A stretch of 64,000 nt of DNA from Streptomyces sp. CB01635 (GCF_002803065.1 NZ_NNBL01000012.1:1-64000), one strand, 5' to 3'. Shown: positions 24,098 through 32,816, counted from the first letter of the stretch. Made by a program: numbers and translations. Notes: generated by a model from the letters alone, not told the origin.

Positions 24098-25297
24098 ATG
24101 GACCCGATGGAACTGCCCCGGATCATCAGCGTCGACGACCATGTGATCGAGCCCGCGCACCTCTTCTCGACCTGGCTGCCGGCGAAGTACCGGGACCGGG
24201 GGCCGCAGCCGCTCACGGCCGGGATCGGCGAGCTCGCCTACGTGGCGGGCAAGTACCAGATCACCATGGACCCGGACGGGCCCCCGACGGACTGGTGGAT
24301 CTACGAGGACCTGAAGTTCCCGTACAAGCGCAACATCGCCGCCGTCGGCTTCGACCGCGACGACATGACCCTCGAAGGCATCACGCGCGCGGAGATGCGG
24401 CGCGGCTGCTGGGACCCGAAGGCCCGCCTGGAGGACATGGACCTCAACCATGTCGAGGCCAGCCTCTGCTTCCCCACCTTCCCGCGCTTCTGCGGCCAGA
24501 CGTTCGCGGAGGCCAAGGACAAGGAAGTGGCGCTCGCCTGCGTGCGCGCCTACAACGACTGGATGGTCGAGGAGTGGTGCGGCGACAGCGGGGGCCGCCT
24601 CATCCCGCTCTGCATCATCCCCCTGTGGGACATCGACCTCGCCGTCGCCGAGATCCGGCGCAACGCCGCGCGCGGCGTCAAGGCCGTGACGTTCTCCGAG
24701 ATCCCCACCTACCTGGGGCTCCCGTCGATCCACTCCGGCTACTGGGACCCGTTCTTCGCCGTGTGCCAGGAGACCGGGACGGTCGTCAACATGCACATCG
24801 GCTCCAGCTCGCAGATGCCCGCCGCGTCCCCGGACGCCCCGCCCGCCGTCCAGGCCTCGCTCAGCTTCAACAACGCGATGGCGTCGATGATGGACTTCCT
24901 CTTCTCCGGGGTCCTGGTGAAGTTCCCGACGCTCAAACTCGCCTACTCCGAGGGGCAGATGGGCTGGATCCCGTACGCCCTGGAGCGCGCGGACGACGTC
25001 TGGGAGGAGCACCGGGCCTGGGGCGGGGTGCGCGACCTCATCCCCGAGCCGCCGTCGACGTACTACTACCGCCAGATGTTCTGCTGCTTCTTCCGCGACA
25101 AGCACGGGGTGGCGTCCCTCGACGTCGTCGGCCGGGACAACGCGACCTTCGAGACGGACTACCCGCACGTCGACTCGACCTTCCCGCACACCAAGGAGGT
25201 CGCCCTCGACCATGTGAAGGGCCTCGACTCCGAGACGGTCTACAAGCTCATGCGGGGCAACGCGATCCGCATGCTCGACCTGGACCTCGACAGGTAG
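24098..25297 (+). CDS. Amidohydrolase-2 family metal-dependent hydrolase/decarboxylase
   Basis: This gene encodes 399 residues from ATG 24098, with GAGGGG six bases upstream. It is a TIM-barrel amidohydrolase of the ACMSD/COG2159 type: VDDHVIEP near residues 11-18 stands where H-x-H metal ligands usually lie, though the second histidine is not obvious. The C-terminal ETDYPHVDSTFPH (about 350-362) carries the expected Asp and His residues. Members hydrolyse or decarboxylate ring-derived acids. It is the first gene of an operon with two acyl-CoA dehydrogenases and is controlled by operator sites 1 and 2. The substrate is unknown. Confidence 0.85.
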   Translation: MDPMELPRIISVDDHVIEPAHLFSTWLPAKYRDRGPQPLTAGIGELAYVAGKYQITMDPDGPPTDWWIYEDLKFPYKRNIAAVGFDRDDMTLEGITRAEMRRGCWDPKARLEDMDLNHVEASLCFPTFPRFCGQTFAEAKDKEVALACVRAYNDWMVEEWCGDSGGRLIPLCIIPLWDIDLAVAEIRRNAARGVKAVTFSEIPTYLGLPSIHSGYWDPFFAVCQETGTVVNMHIGSSSQMPAASPDAPPAVQASLSFNNAMASMMDFLFSGVLVKFPTLKLAYSEGQMGWIPYALERADDVWEEHRAWGGVRDLIPEPPSTYYYRQMFCCFFRDKHGVASLDVVGRDNATFETDYPHVDSTFPHTKEVALDHVKGLDSETVYKLMRGNAIRMLDLDLDR

Positions 25298-25308
25298 CGG
25301 GCCGCGCC

Positions 25309-26505
25309 GTGGATCTGACGTACACGGACGAGGAAGAGGAGTTCAGGGCGCGGCTGCGGGAGTGGCTCGCGTCCGTCCTGCCGGGGCTGCCCCCGAAGCC
25401 GTCGCCGAACGACTGGCCGGGCAGACGCGCCTACGACCTCGGCTGGCAGCGCAGGCTGTACGACGCCGGGTACGCGGGCCTGCACTGGCCCGCCGACGCG
25501 GGCGGCCGCGGTGCCACGCCCACGCAGCACCTCATATTCCTGGAGGAGACGGAGAAGGCGGGCGCGCCGTACGTGGGGGCCAACTTCGTAGGGCTGCTGC
25601 ACGCCGGGCCGACGATCGCCGCCGAGGGGACGCCTCGGCAGCGGTCCCGCTGGCTGCCGCCGGTCCTGCGCGGTGACGAGGTGTGGTGCCAGGGGTTCAG
25701 CGAGCCCGACGCAGGCTCCGACCTCGCGGCGCTGCGCACGCGCGCGACGCGGGACGGCGACCACTACGTGGTCAGCGGGTCCAAGATCTGGACCTCGCAC
25801 GCGGAGGTCGCCGACTGGTGCGAACTCCTCGTGCGCACCGACCCGTCCGCCCCGAAACACCGCGGCATCTCCTGGCTCGCCATGCCGATGGACGCGCCCG
25901 GGATCACCGTACGACCGCTGCGCACGCTCGCCGGGTCCGCCGAGTTCGCCGAGATGTTCCTCGACGACGTACGCGTCCCGGTTGCCAACCGGGTCGGCGA
26001 GGAGAACGACGGCTGGCGCGTGACGATGGTGACGCTGTCCTTCGAACGCGGCACCGCGTTCGTGGGCGAGGTCGTCGCCTGCCGCCGTGTCCTCGGCGAA
26101 CTGGCCGCGCAGGCCCGTAAGAACGGCCGCTGGGACGACGCCGTGCTGCGCCGCAGGCTCGGCCGCCTCAACGCCGAGTTCCGCGCCCTGTGGCGGCTCA
26201 CCCAGTGGAACGTCAGCGAGGCCGAGCAGGCCGGCGGCGTCCCCGGTGCCGGCGGCTCGGTCTTCAAGCTGCGCTACTCGCACGCCCGCCAGGAGCTGTT
26301 CGACGCCGCGGCCGAGGTGCTCGGCGTCGCGGGCGCGCTCGACACGGACCAGGAGTGGACCCTCGACCGCCTGTCGTCCCTCTCGTACACGATCGCCGCC
26401 GGCACCTCCCAGATCCAGCACAACATCGTCGCCGAACGCATCCTCGGCCTGCCGAAGGACCGGCCCGGCCAACGGCCGAAGGATCTTCAGAAGGGAGGGC
26501 GGTGA
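25309..26505 (+). CDS. Acyl-CoA dehydrogenase (full-length subunit)
   Basis: This gene encodes 398 residues from GTG 25309, 11 bp after the amidohydrolase stop. The flavin/substrate motif WCQGFSEPDAGSDLAALRT (about residues 125-143) and SKIWTSHAEVADW are typical, and the C-terminal IAAGTSQIQHNIVAERILGL binds FAD across the dimer. It oxidises an acyl-CoA to the alpha,beta-enoyl-CoA with electron transfer to ETF. The next gene is a shorter dehydrogenase subunit overlapping its end, so the two may form an alpha2beta2 heterotetramer like the steroid-degrading FadE pairs. Confidence 0.9.
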   Translation: MDLTYTDEEEEFRARLREWLASVLPGLPPKPSPNDWPGRRAYDLGWQRRLYDAGYAGLHWPADAGGRGATPTQHLIFLEETEKAGAPYVGANFVGLLHAGPTIAAEGTPRQRSRWLPPVLRGDEVWCQGFSEPDAGSDLAALRTRATRDGDHYVVSGSKIWTSHAEVADWCELLVRTDPSAPKHRGISWLAMPMDAPGITVRPLRTLAGSAEFAEMFLDDVRVPVANRVGEENDGWRVTMVTLSFERGTAFVGEVVACRRVLGELAAQARKNGRWDDAVLRRRLGRLNAEFRALWRLTQWNVSEAEQAGGVPGAGGSVFKLRYSHARQELFDAAAEVLGVAGALDTDQEWTLDRLSSLSYTIAAGTSQIQHNIVAERILGLPKDRPGQRPKDLQKGGR

Positions 26506-26507
26506 GC

Positions 26508-27371
26508 ATGCGCTTCCAGCTCACCGACGACCAACGCGCCCTGCGCGACGGCGTACGGGACCTGCTCGCCGGACGCTTCGACCGCGACGCCCTGCGCACC
26601 GCCGTGGACACGCCCGGGCACCTGGACCGGGAGCTGTGGCGGGCCCTGGGCGACGCGGGCTTCTTCGCCCTGTGCCTCCCGGAGGCGGACGGCGGCGTCG
26701 GCCTGGGGCTGCCCGAGGCCGTCCTCGTCTTCGAGGAGGCGGGCCGGGTCCTGTTGCCGGGCCCGCTCGTCGCCACGCATCTCGCCGCGGGCACCGTGCC
26801 GGGCGCCGCGACCGGCGAGGCCGTCGTGACGGCGCCCGCCGGGGAGCTCCTCCCGTGGCGGGACGCGTCGGACGTCGTCCAGGGCGACGCGACCGGCGCC
26901 GTACCCCTGGCCTCCGTCGACCCGCTCACGCCTCTGCACAAGCTGCCGCGCCCGCACGCGCCCCGCAGCCCCGAGGCCGTACTCCTCACCGCCGCCGAAC
27001 AGCTCGGCTCCGCCACGCGCACCTGCGAGCTGGCGGTCCAATACGCCCGCGAGCGCGAGCAGTTCGGGCAGCCCATCGGCGCGTTCCAGGCCGTGAAGCA
27101 CCTGTGCGCCCAGATGCTCGTACGGGCCGAGCCGGCCCGTGCGGCCGTGTACGCGGCGGCTGTCACCGCCGACCCGGTCGAGATCGCCGCCGCCGAGCTG
27201 CTCGCCGACGAGGCGGCCGTGCGCAACGCGCGCGACTGCGTCCAGGTGCACGGCGGCATGGGCTTCACCTGGGAGGCGGACGTGCATCTGCATCTCAAGC
27301 GGGCCTGGGTGCGCGCCGGGACGGGCCGTACGGCGCGCGAGACGGAGGAGGAGCTGGCGGCGGCGCTGTGA
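26508..27371 (+). CDS. Short acyl-CoA dehydrogenase subunit
   Basis: This gene encodes 287 residues from ATG 26508; AAGGGAGG at 26491-26498 favours this start over the overlapping GTG 26502. It is about 100 residues shorter than usual, having lost much of the middle beta domain. It retains an N-terminal helical domain (QLTDDQRALRDGVRDLLAGR), the C-terminal REREQFGQPIGAFQAVKH and the VQVHGGMGFTWEADVHLHLK segment that contacts FAD. Such shortened subunits partner full-length ones in actinobacterial heterotetrameric dehydrogenases acting on bulky CoA esters. It is coupled to the preceding gene. Confidence 0.85.
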   Translation: MRFQLTDDQRALRDGVRDLLAGRFDRDALRTAVDTPGHLDRELWRALGDAGFFALCLPEADGGVGLGLPEAVLVFEEAGRVLLPGPLVATHLAAGTVPGAATGEAVVTAPAGELLPWRDASDVVQGDATGAVPLASVDPLTPLHKLPRPHAPRSPEAVLLTAAEQLGSATRTCELAVQYAREREQFGQPIGAFQAVKHLCAQMLVRAEPARAAVYAAAVTADPVEIAAAELLADEAAVRNARDCVQVHGGMGFTWEADVHLHLKRAWVRAGTGRTARETEEELAAAL

Positions 27372-27798
27372 CGTCCGGGGTCGCGCTCAGGGCGGGGCGA
27401 ACCCATGTACGGACGGTCACGGAACGTCGATATCGGGTTGTGTCCTGCGCGGGACTCGTCACGGCACGGAGTCGGGGTCCCGCTCGGGTACCTTGTGTGG
27501 GATGCGAGTGGTTCCGAGTCCGAGCCATCCCGGTGTTGCCCCTGAGGCGGCTCCGGATCCGGCGATGCGCGCCGTTCGCAGCGCATGGGAGGGCCGCACG
27601 CCCGCCCGTTCGACTCCCCGCAGGACGCGTCGCACAGTATGGCGCACGCGTACTCCTTCGCGCTGGAATATGCCCGAAGCGCTTGTTGGGGTGACTGTAC
27701 GTCAACCATGCTGTCTCCCAAGGGGATCACGGTCCGTGAGCTCCTTGACTTGTCACAGTCCCGAGGCGATGTGTCCGCCGGTTCGGATGGTGTGAGCG
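27372..27798 (+). other. Intergenic region of 427 bp, no confident gene
   Basis: Several plus-strand frames cross this region, but third-position GC content is weak and no frame has a good RBS. A stretch from 27585 reading SPQDASHSMAHAYSFALEYA has better codon composition and could be a small protein or the remains of one, but it is not strong enough to call. The region contains the promoter of the RsbW-like gene that follows. The upstream operon appears to end at 27371, though no clear terminator hairpin is visible. Confidence 0.4.
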
Positions 27799-28260
27799 GT
27801 GCAGGTGCTTCAAGTTCAGCTGGAGGTCGGGGCGGATCCCGCGGAGGTGGGGCGAGCCCGCAGGTGGGCGCGCTCGCGCCTCGCAGGGTCGGGGATAGAG
27901 GCCGATGAGCCACTGGCGGAGACGCTCATCCTGATCGTCTCCGAGCTCGTCACCAACGCCGTGGTGCACACCGGCTGTCCGGCCGTCCTGCGGATGCTGC
28001 TGCCGGGCGTCCCGGCGGAGGTCAGCGCCGGCACGGTCCGCGTGGAGGTGGCCGACGCCAGCGACCGGCCCCCCGCGCCGCGGCACGCCGACGGGGATGA
28101 GACCAACGGCCGCGGCCTGGAACTCGTCGACGGTCTGGCGGACCGCTGGGGCTGGCGGCCCGAGGGCACGGGCAAGGCCATCTGGTGCGAGATCGACCGC
28201 TGCGGCGCGCAGGGCGCGGGGGCGGGGACGTATCAGGGGATGGCGTACGAGGCCGTGTAG
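27799..28260 (+). CDS. RsbW-like histidine-kinase-type ATPase (anti-sigma kinase fold)
   Basis: This gene encodes 153 residues; GTG 27799 is chosen by frame and homology, as its RBS is poor. It has the GHKL/HATPase_c fold: the N box ILIVSELVTNAVVHTGCPAV (about 47-66), the acidic G1 motif VEVADASDRPP (about 84-94) and the G2 box GRGLELVDGLADRWG (about 110-124). Proteins of this size in Streptomyces are RsbW/SpoIIAB-like kinases of STAS proteins or stand-alone regulators. It sits between catabolic operons without an operator site, so it is probably unrelated to them. Confidence 0.8.
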   Translation: MQVLQVQLEVGADPAEVGRARRWARSRLAGSGIEADEPLAETLILIVSELVTNAVVHTGCPAVLRMLLPGVPAEVSAGTVRVEVADASDRPPAPRHADGDETNGRGLELVDGLADRWGWRPEGTGKAIWCEIDRCGAQGAGAGTYQGMAYEAV

Positions 28261-28613
28261 TCCGCCTCCCGGTGCGTCGGTTCCGACTTCCGGTGCGCCG
28301 GCGTGCCTCGCCGTTCCTCGGTGTGTGTCGGTTCGCGCCGGGCGTGCGCCGTCATAAAAGTCACATAACTGGCAAATCTCCTTACCGGTGTTGACGCCGG
28401 GTGTCCGTTTGATCACGCTTGTGGTCAGCGATTCGTGGCGAGGGGACGCCAAGGGTTCCGGTGACGGGAGCCCTCGGTGAGTACGGGTCGCGCCGCGGCG
28501 GGCGGCTCTCCCAGGGGCCGGGGGAGCAGGGCCCGGGCGCCGGGGGCCGGACGGCGGTGCGAGCGCATCGCCGTCCGGCCCTGAACTTCCGTACGGGACA
28601 AGCCTCTTGATGC
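28261..28613. other. Convergent intergenic region with strong terminator
   Basis: This is the region between the ends of the ATPase gene and the cyclase gene. It contains an almost perfect 17-bp hairpin (28544-28581). An AT-richer stretch, GTCATAAAAGTCACATAACT (28350-28369), could hold a promoter or protein-binding site. No supported ORF was found. Confidence 0.5.
28544..28581. terminator. 17-bp hairpin terminator
   Basis: GGGCCGGACGGCG (28544-28556) pairs perfectly with CGCCGTCCGGCCC (28569-28581), and the stem continues as GTGC/GCAT with one G-T wobble around a GAGC loop. It sits between convergent genes ending at 28260 and 28614, so it probably stops transcription from both sides. Confidence 0.7.
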
Positions 28614-29540
28614 CTAAAGGATCGCGACCGGGGCCACGGGTGTGCCCGTGCCGCCCACGAAGGGCTCGGGCATCGCCGAGAGCAGGAACGCGTAGCGCGC
28701 ATCTTGTCCACAGGCTGTGGACAAGTTCTCCAGATTCCAGTTCTGGCCCTGGATCATGCCCATTTCGACCAGGTCGAGGGCGTGCACCGGCAGCCAGAGG
28801 TTCTCGTGCTCCGGCGGGAAGATCTCGAAGGTGAGGGTGTCGTTCGCGACGGCGGCCACGTCGCGCGCGTGGAACCACTCGGGCGTGCGCACGGACAGGC
28901 CGGGGGACGGATAGCCGTACGCGTGCTTGTCGCCCGCGAGGTACGTCTGGATCTGGCCGGTGCGGACGAGGACGATGTCGCCGGCGCGGACGGTGACATG
29001 GCCGAACTCCTCGGCCTCGGACAGGTCTTCGGGGGTCACGGCGTGATCGCCGGGCAGCCGGTCCACGCCCTTCGCCGCCGCGACGTCGAGCAGGACGCCG
29101 CGCGAGACGATGTACGGGGCCTTGTCGATGCCGCTGAACCGCGCGCCGCCGTGCGCCGTGATCGTGTCGGCGGGGCGGCCGTTGTAGATCCGTCCCGAGT
29201 GCGAGATGTGGGTGAGGGCGTCCCAGTGTGTGGCCGCCTGGAGCCCCATGGTCACCGCGTCGTCGCTGGTGGCGACGGTGCCGGGACCGAACAGCTCGTG
29301 GTTGATCTGGACCATGGTGTGGAACGGGTTGACGCGGCCCGGGATCAGTCCGGTCTGCACCCCGTCCTCCTTGAGGGGCAGCGCGAGGGGTACCCGGCGG
29401 CCCGTGCGGATGGTCGACGCGGCCTCGCGCACGACCTCGTCGGTGACCAGATTGAGCGTGCCGATCTCGTCGTCGGCGCCCCAACGGCCCCAGTTGTTGA
29501 CGCGCTTGGCCATTTCGTGGAACTCGGCAGGCAACGACAT
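28614..29540 (-). CDS. Cyclase family (kynurenine-formamidase-like) metal hydrolase
   Basis: This gene encodes 308 residues from ATG 29540, with GGGGAG upstream. The metal-binding signature THWDALTHISHSG (about residues 106-118) supplies the His/Asp ligands of the cyclase family, whose members hydrolyse amides or open rings (arylformamidase, isatin hydrolase) or act on polyketides. It is longer than the roughly 210-residue formamidases, like the actinobacterial versions found in catabolic clusters. It is divergent from the SDR operon with an operator between them. Codons for its C-terminal NLSTACGQD are mostly rare and form a DnaA-box palindrome (28703-28725). Confidence 0.85.
   Translation of the reverse strand: MSLPAEFHEMAKRVNNWGRWGADDEIGTLNLVTDEVVREAASTIRTGRRVPLALPLKEDGVQTGLIPGRVNPFHTMVQINHELFGPGTVATSDDAVTMGLQAATHWDALTHISHSGRIYNGRPADTITAHGGARFSGIDKAPYIVSRGVLLDVAAAKGVDRLPGDHAVTPEDLSEAEEFGHVTVRAGDIVLVRTGQIQTYLAGDKHAYGYPSPGLSVRTPEWFHARDVAAVANDTLTFEIFPPEHENLWLPVHALDLVEMGMIQGQNWNLENLSTACGQDARYAFLLSAMPEPFVGGTGTPVAPVAIL
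28703..28725. promoter_or_regulatory. Palindrome of two consensus DnaA boxes inside a gene
   Basis: CTTGTCCACAG (28703-28713) and CTGTGGACAAG (28715-28725) are perfect 11-bp inverted arms around one G. Each arm contains TTGTCCACA, the DnaA box preferred in Streptomyces as I recall it. Six of the nine codons here (TTG, ACA, TGT, GGA, CAA, GAT) are rare in GC-rich Streptomyces genes. That suggests the DNA sequence itself is selected. It is not an origin, because the other oriC features are absent. Confidence 0.55.
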
Positions 29541-29587
29541 GAGTGCTCCCCGGGGCTTGTCTTCCGGTATCTGACGGGTCATAGAAT

Positions 29588-29602
29588 CTAACGGTCCGTC
29601 AG
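29588..29602. promoter_or_regulatory. Operator CTAAC-N5-GTCAG (site 3)
   Basis: CTAACGGTCCGTCAG matches nine of ten arm positions and is followed by AAAC, as at several other sites. It lies between the divergent cyclase (start 29540) and SDR (start 29625) genes and can control both. A further half-site, CTGACGGGTCA, begins at 29570. Confidence 0.75.
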
Positions 29603-29624
29603 AAACCGCGGGAAGGGGCCGGAC

Positions 29625-30536
29625 GTGGGGAACTTCTTGGCAGGCAAGGTGGTGGCTGTCACCGGGGCCGGGCGCGGCATCGGCAGAGCCGTCGCGCTCG
29701 CCTGCGCCGCCGAGGGCGCACGGGTCGTCGTCAACGACTACGGGGTGTCCATCGAGGGCGGCGAACCGGCGAGCGAGATCGCCGAGTCCGTCGTCAAGGA
29801 GATCGAGGCGGCCGGCGGCGAGGCCGTCGCCGTCGCCGACGACATCTCGACCATGGCGGGCGGTCAGCGGATCGTCGACGTGGCGCTCGCCCGGTACGGG
29901 CGGATCGACGGCGTCGTGTGCGTCGCCGGGATCCTGCGCGAGCGGATGCTGTTCAACATGTCCGAGCAGGAGTGGGACCCGGTGGTCGCCACGCACCTGA
30001 AGGGCACGTTCACCGTGTTCCGGGCGGCGTCCGCCGTCATGCGCAAGCAAGGGTCGGGCACGCTCATCGGCTTCACCAGCGGCAACCACCAGGGATCCGT
30101 GGCGCAGGCCAACTACAGCGCCGCCAAGGGCGGGATCATCTCGCTCGTGCGCAGCGCCGCGCTCGGGCTGCACAAGTACGGCGTCACGGCGAACGCGGTC
30201 GCGCCCGTCGCCCGTACGCGGATGTCGGCGAACGTGCCCATGGAGCTCAAGGAGATCGGGGAGCCGGAGGACGTCGCCGCGCTCGTCGTCTATCTGCTCA
30301 GCGAACGCGCCCGCGCCGAGAAGATCACCGGGCAGGTGTACACGATCGCCGGGCCCAAGATCGCGGTCTGGGCCCAGCCGAGGGAGCTGCGCTCGGGCTA
30401 CGCGGAGGGCGGCTGGACGCCGGACAAGATCGCGGACTTCCTGCCGGGCACCGTGGGCGTCGATCCGATGCCGATGCTCGCGCAGCTGGAGGCGATGGCC
30501 GAGGCGGCCGCCGCGAAAGCGCGGCCCAATCAGTGA
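29625..30536 (+). CDS. Short-chain dehydrogenase/reductase
   Basis: This gene encodes 303 residues from GTG 29625, with GAAGGGG upstream. The NAD(P)-binding motif TGAGRGIG (about 14-21), VVVNDYGV and the active-site Y-x3-K in NYSAAKGG (about 164-171) are present. The NNAG motif is replaced by CVAGIL. The VNDYGV...SVVKEIEAAGGEAVAV pattern is that of the 17beta-HSD4/multifunctional-protein branch, which oxidises 3-hydroxyacyl-CoA. It is first in an operon with an acyl-CoA dehydrogenase and an alcohol dehydrogenase, behind operator site 3. Confidence 0.88.
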   Translation: MGNFLAGKVVAVTGAGRGIGRAVALACAAEGARVVVNDYGVSIEGGEPASEIAESVVKEIEAAGGEAVAVADDISTMAGGQRIVDVALARYGRIDGVVCVAGILRERMLFNMSEQEWDPVVATHLKGTFTVFRAASAVMRKQGSGTLIGFTSGNHQGSVAQANYSAAKGGIISLVRSAALGLHKYGVTANAVAPVARTRMSANVPMELKEIGEPEDVAALVVYLLSERARAEKITGQVYTIAGPKIAVWAQPRELRSGYAEGGWTPDKIADFLPGTVGVDPMPMLAQLEAMAEAAAAKARPNQ

Positions 30537-30560
30537 CGTCGAGGCCGGGGGCGGAGGCGC

Positions 30561-31763
30561 GTGGTGGAGTTCGGGTTCGGGGATGAGGACGAGGCGTTCC
30601 GGCGGGAGGCCCGCGCGTGGCTCACGGAGCACCTCACCGGCGAGTACGCCGTCGCCCGGGGGCGCGGCGGGCCCGGGAGCGAGCACGAGGACGCCGGCGT
30701 ACGGCGGGCCTGGGAGCTTGAGTTGGGCGCGTCCGGGTGGATCGGGCTCGGCTGGCAGCGCGACGGGTACGGCAACCGGGTCGCCTCACCGACCCAGCAG
30801 GTCGTCTGGGCCGAGGAGTACGCGCGGGCCCGCGCGCCCGCACGCCACGGGCACATCGGCGAGAACCTGCTCGCCCCGACCCTGATCGCGTACGGCGACG
30901 AGGAGCAGCAGCGGCGCTTCCTGCCGCCGATCGCCTCCGGCGAGGAGCTGTGGTGCCAGGGCTACAGCGAGCCCGGCGCCGGTTCCGACCTCGCGAACCT
31001 GCGCACGACCGCCGTACGTGACGGGGACACGTACCGCGTCACCGGGCAGAAGGTGTGGACGTCGCTCGCGCACGAGGCCGACTGGTGCTTCGTGCTCGCG
31101 CGCACCGAGGCCGGGTCGCGGCGCCATCACGGCCTGTCGTTCCTCCTCGTGCCGATGGACCAGCCGGGCCGGATCGAGGTGCGGCCCATCCGGCAGCTGA
31201 CCGGCACAGCTGAGTTCAACGAGGTGTTCTTCGACGGCGCGCACGCGCCCGTGGAGCACGTCGTCGGCGGCGAGGGGCAGGGCTGGCGGGTCGCCATGGG
31301 GCTGCTCGCCCTGGAGCGCGGCGTCTCGACGCTCGCCCAGCAGATCGGCTTCGCCGCCGAACTCGCCGAGGTCGTACGGACCGCGGTGCGTACGGGCGCG
31401 GCCGACGACCCGCTGTTCAGGGACCGCCTCGTACGGCAGTGGGCCGAGCTGCGCGTCATGCGGTTCAACGCGCTGCGCACGCTCGGCGGCGCGCAGGACC
31501 CGGGCGCCCCGAGCGTCGCCAAGCTCCTGTGGGGCCGCTGGCACCAGCGTCTGGGCGAACTCGCACTCCAGGCGCGGGGCGCGCTCGCCGCCGCCGGGCC
31601 TGGGGACTGGGCGCCTGACAGTACGTACGAACTCGACGCCGCACAGCGGCTGTTCCTCTTCAGCCGGGCCGACACGATCTACGGCGGCTCGGACGAGATC
31701 CAGCGCAACATCATCGCCGAGCGCGTGCTCGGGCTGCCCAGGGAGACGAGGGAGTCGTCATGA
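30561..31763 (+). CDS. Acyl-CoA dehydrogenase
   Basis: This gene encodes 400 residues from GTG 30561; the next codon is also GTG and could be the start. Motifs are WCQGYSEPGAGSDLANLRT (about 132-150), GQKVWTSLAHEADW and the C-terminal IYGGSDEIQRNIIAERVLGL, all normal for the family. It resembles the full-length enzyme at 25309, with the same long actinobacterial layout. It presumably introduces a 2,3-double bond in a CoA ester. It is coupled to the next gene by an ATGA overlap. Confidence 0.9.
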   Translation: MVEFGFGDEDEAFRREARAWLTEHLTGEYAVARGRGGPGSEHEDAGVRRAWELELGASGWIGLGWQRDGYGNRVASPTQQVVWAEEYARARAPARHGHIGENLLAPTLIAYGDEEQQRRFLPPIASGEELWCQGYSEPGAGSDLANLRTTAVRDGDTYRVTGQKVWTSLAHEADWCFVLARTEAGSRRHHGLSFLLVPMDQPGRIEVRPIRQLTGTAEFNEVFFDGAHAPVEHVVGGEGQGWRVAMGLLALERGVSTLAQQIGFAAELAEVVRTAVRTGAADDPLFRDRLVRQWAELRVMRFNALRTLGGAQDPGAPSVAKLLWGRWHQRLGELALQARGALAAAGPGDWAPDSTYELDAAQRLFLFSRADTIYGGSDEIQRNIIAERVLGLPRETRESS

Positions 31764-32809
31764 GGGGTGTCGTGTTCGACGGGGTCCGGGCCGACGTGGT
31801 CGACGATCTCGAGATACGCGATCCGGGACCGGGCGAGGTGCTCGTCGACGTCGCCGCCGCCGGGCTGTGCCACAGCGATCTGTCGGTGATCGACGGGACC
31901 ATCCCCTTCCCGGCGCCGGTCGTGCTCGGACACGAGGGCGCGGGCGTCGTGGAGGCCGTCGGCGCGGGCGTCACGCATGTGGCGCCCGGGGACCATGTGG
32001 CGCTGTCCACGCTCGCCAACTGCGGCGCCTGCGCGGACTGCGACCGGGGGCGGCCGACCATGTGCCGCAAGGCGATCGGGATGCCCACGCAGCCGTTCTC
32101 GCGGGGCGGCACACCGCTCTACCAGTTCGCCGCGAACTCCTCGTTCGCCGAGCGGACCGTCGTGAAGGCCGTGCAGGCCGTGCCGATCCCCGCCGATATC
32201 CCGCTGACGTCGGCCGCGCTCATGGGGTGCGGGGTGCTGACCGGCGTCGGCGCCGTCCTCAACCGGGCGCGCGTCGACCAGGGTGACACCGTCGTCGTCA
32301 TCGGGACCGGCGGGATCGGCCTCAATGTGCTCCAGGGGGCCCGGATCGCGGGCGCGTCCAGGATCGTCGCCGTCGACGCGAACCCCGACAAGGAAGCGGT
32401 GGCGCGGCAGTTCGGGGCGACGGACTTCCTGACCTCGGCCGCCGGGGTCAGGGACGTCCTGCCGCACGGCGCCGACCATGTCTTCGAGTGTGTCGGCCGC
32501 GTCGAGCTGGTCCGCCAGGCCGTCGACCTCCTCGACCGGCACGGCCAGGCCGTACTCCTCGGCATGCCGGGCGCCGACGCGGAGGCGTCCTTCGTCGTCG
32601 CCTCGCTCTTCCTCGACAAGTCCATCCTGGGCTGCCGCTACGGCTCTTCGCGGCCCCAGCGCGACATCAGGCTCTACGCCGACCTGTACCGCCAGGGCCG
32701 GCTGCTGCTCGACGAGCTGGTCACGGAGACGTACCCGGTCGAGGACTTCGCGAAGGCGGCACAGGACGCGCAGCAGGGGAGGGTGGCGCGGGGGGTGCTG
32801 GTGTTCTGA
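31760..32809 (+). CDS. Zinc-dependent alcohol dehydrogenase
   Basis: This gene encodes 349 residues from ATG 31760, overlapping the previous stop. Catalytic zinc ligands are CHSD (Cys37) and GHE (His58, Glu59). Structural zinc cysteines are at 88, 91, 94 and 102 (NCGACADCDRGRPTMC). The Rossmann motif GTGGIG lies near 181-186. It belongs to the class III-like medium-chain dehydrogenases and should oxidise a primary or secondary alcohol with NAD+. Its place in the SDR/dehydrogenase operon suggests it handles an alcohol intermediate of the same pathway. Confidence 0.92.
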   Translation: MRGVVFDGVRADVVDDLEIRDPGPGEVLVDVAAAGLCHSDLSVIDGTIPFPAPVVLGHEGAGVVEAVGAGVTHVAPGDHVALSTLANCGACADCDRGRPTMCRKAIGMPTQPFSRGGTPLYQFAANSSFAERTVVKAVQAVPIPADIPLTSAALMGCGVLTGVGAVLNRARVDQGDTVVVIGTGGIGLNVLQGARIAGASRIVAVDANPDKEAVARQFGATDFLTSAAGVRDVLPHGADHVFECVGRVELVRQAVDLLDRHGQAVLLGMPGADAEASFVVASLFLDKSILGCRYGSSRPQRDIRLYADLYRQGRLLLDELVTETYPVEDFAKAAQDAQQGRVARGVLVF

Positions 32810-32816
32810 GCCGGGC

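Noticed and set aside
27503..27795. Small gene starting at ATG 27503 before the RsbW-like gene
   Set aside because: The frame has poor third-position GC content and no convincing RBS, and its translation shows no recognisable motif.
28419..28610. 63-codon plus-strand frame before the cyclase gene end
   Set aside because: It overlaps the terminator hairpin at 28544-28581 and its composition is Gly/Arg-rich. It is probably not coding.
28703..28725. Origin of replication
   Set aside because: Two DnaA boxes in a coding gene without dnaA/dnaN, further boxes or an AT-rich unwinding region do not make an oriC.
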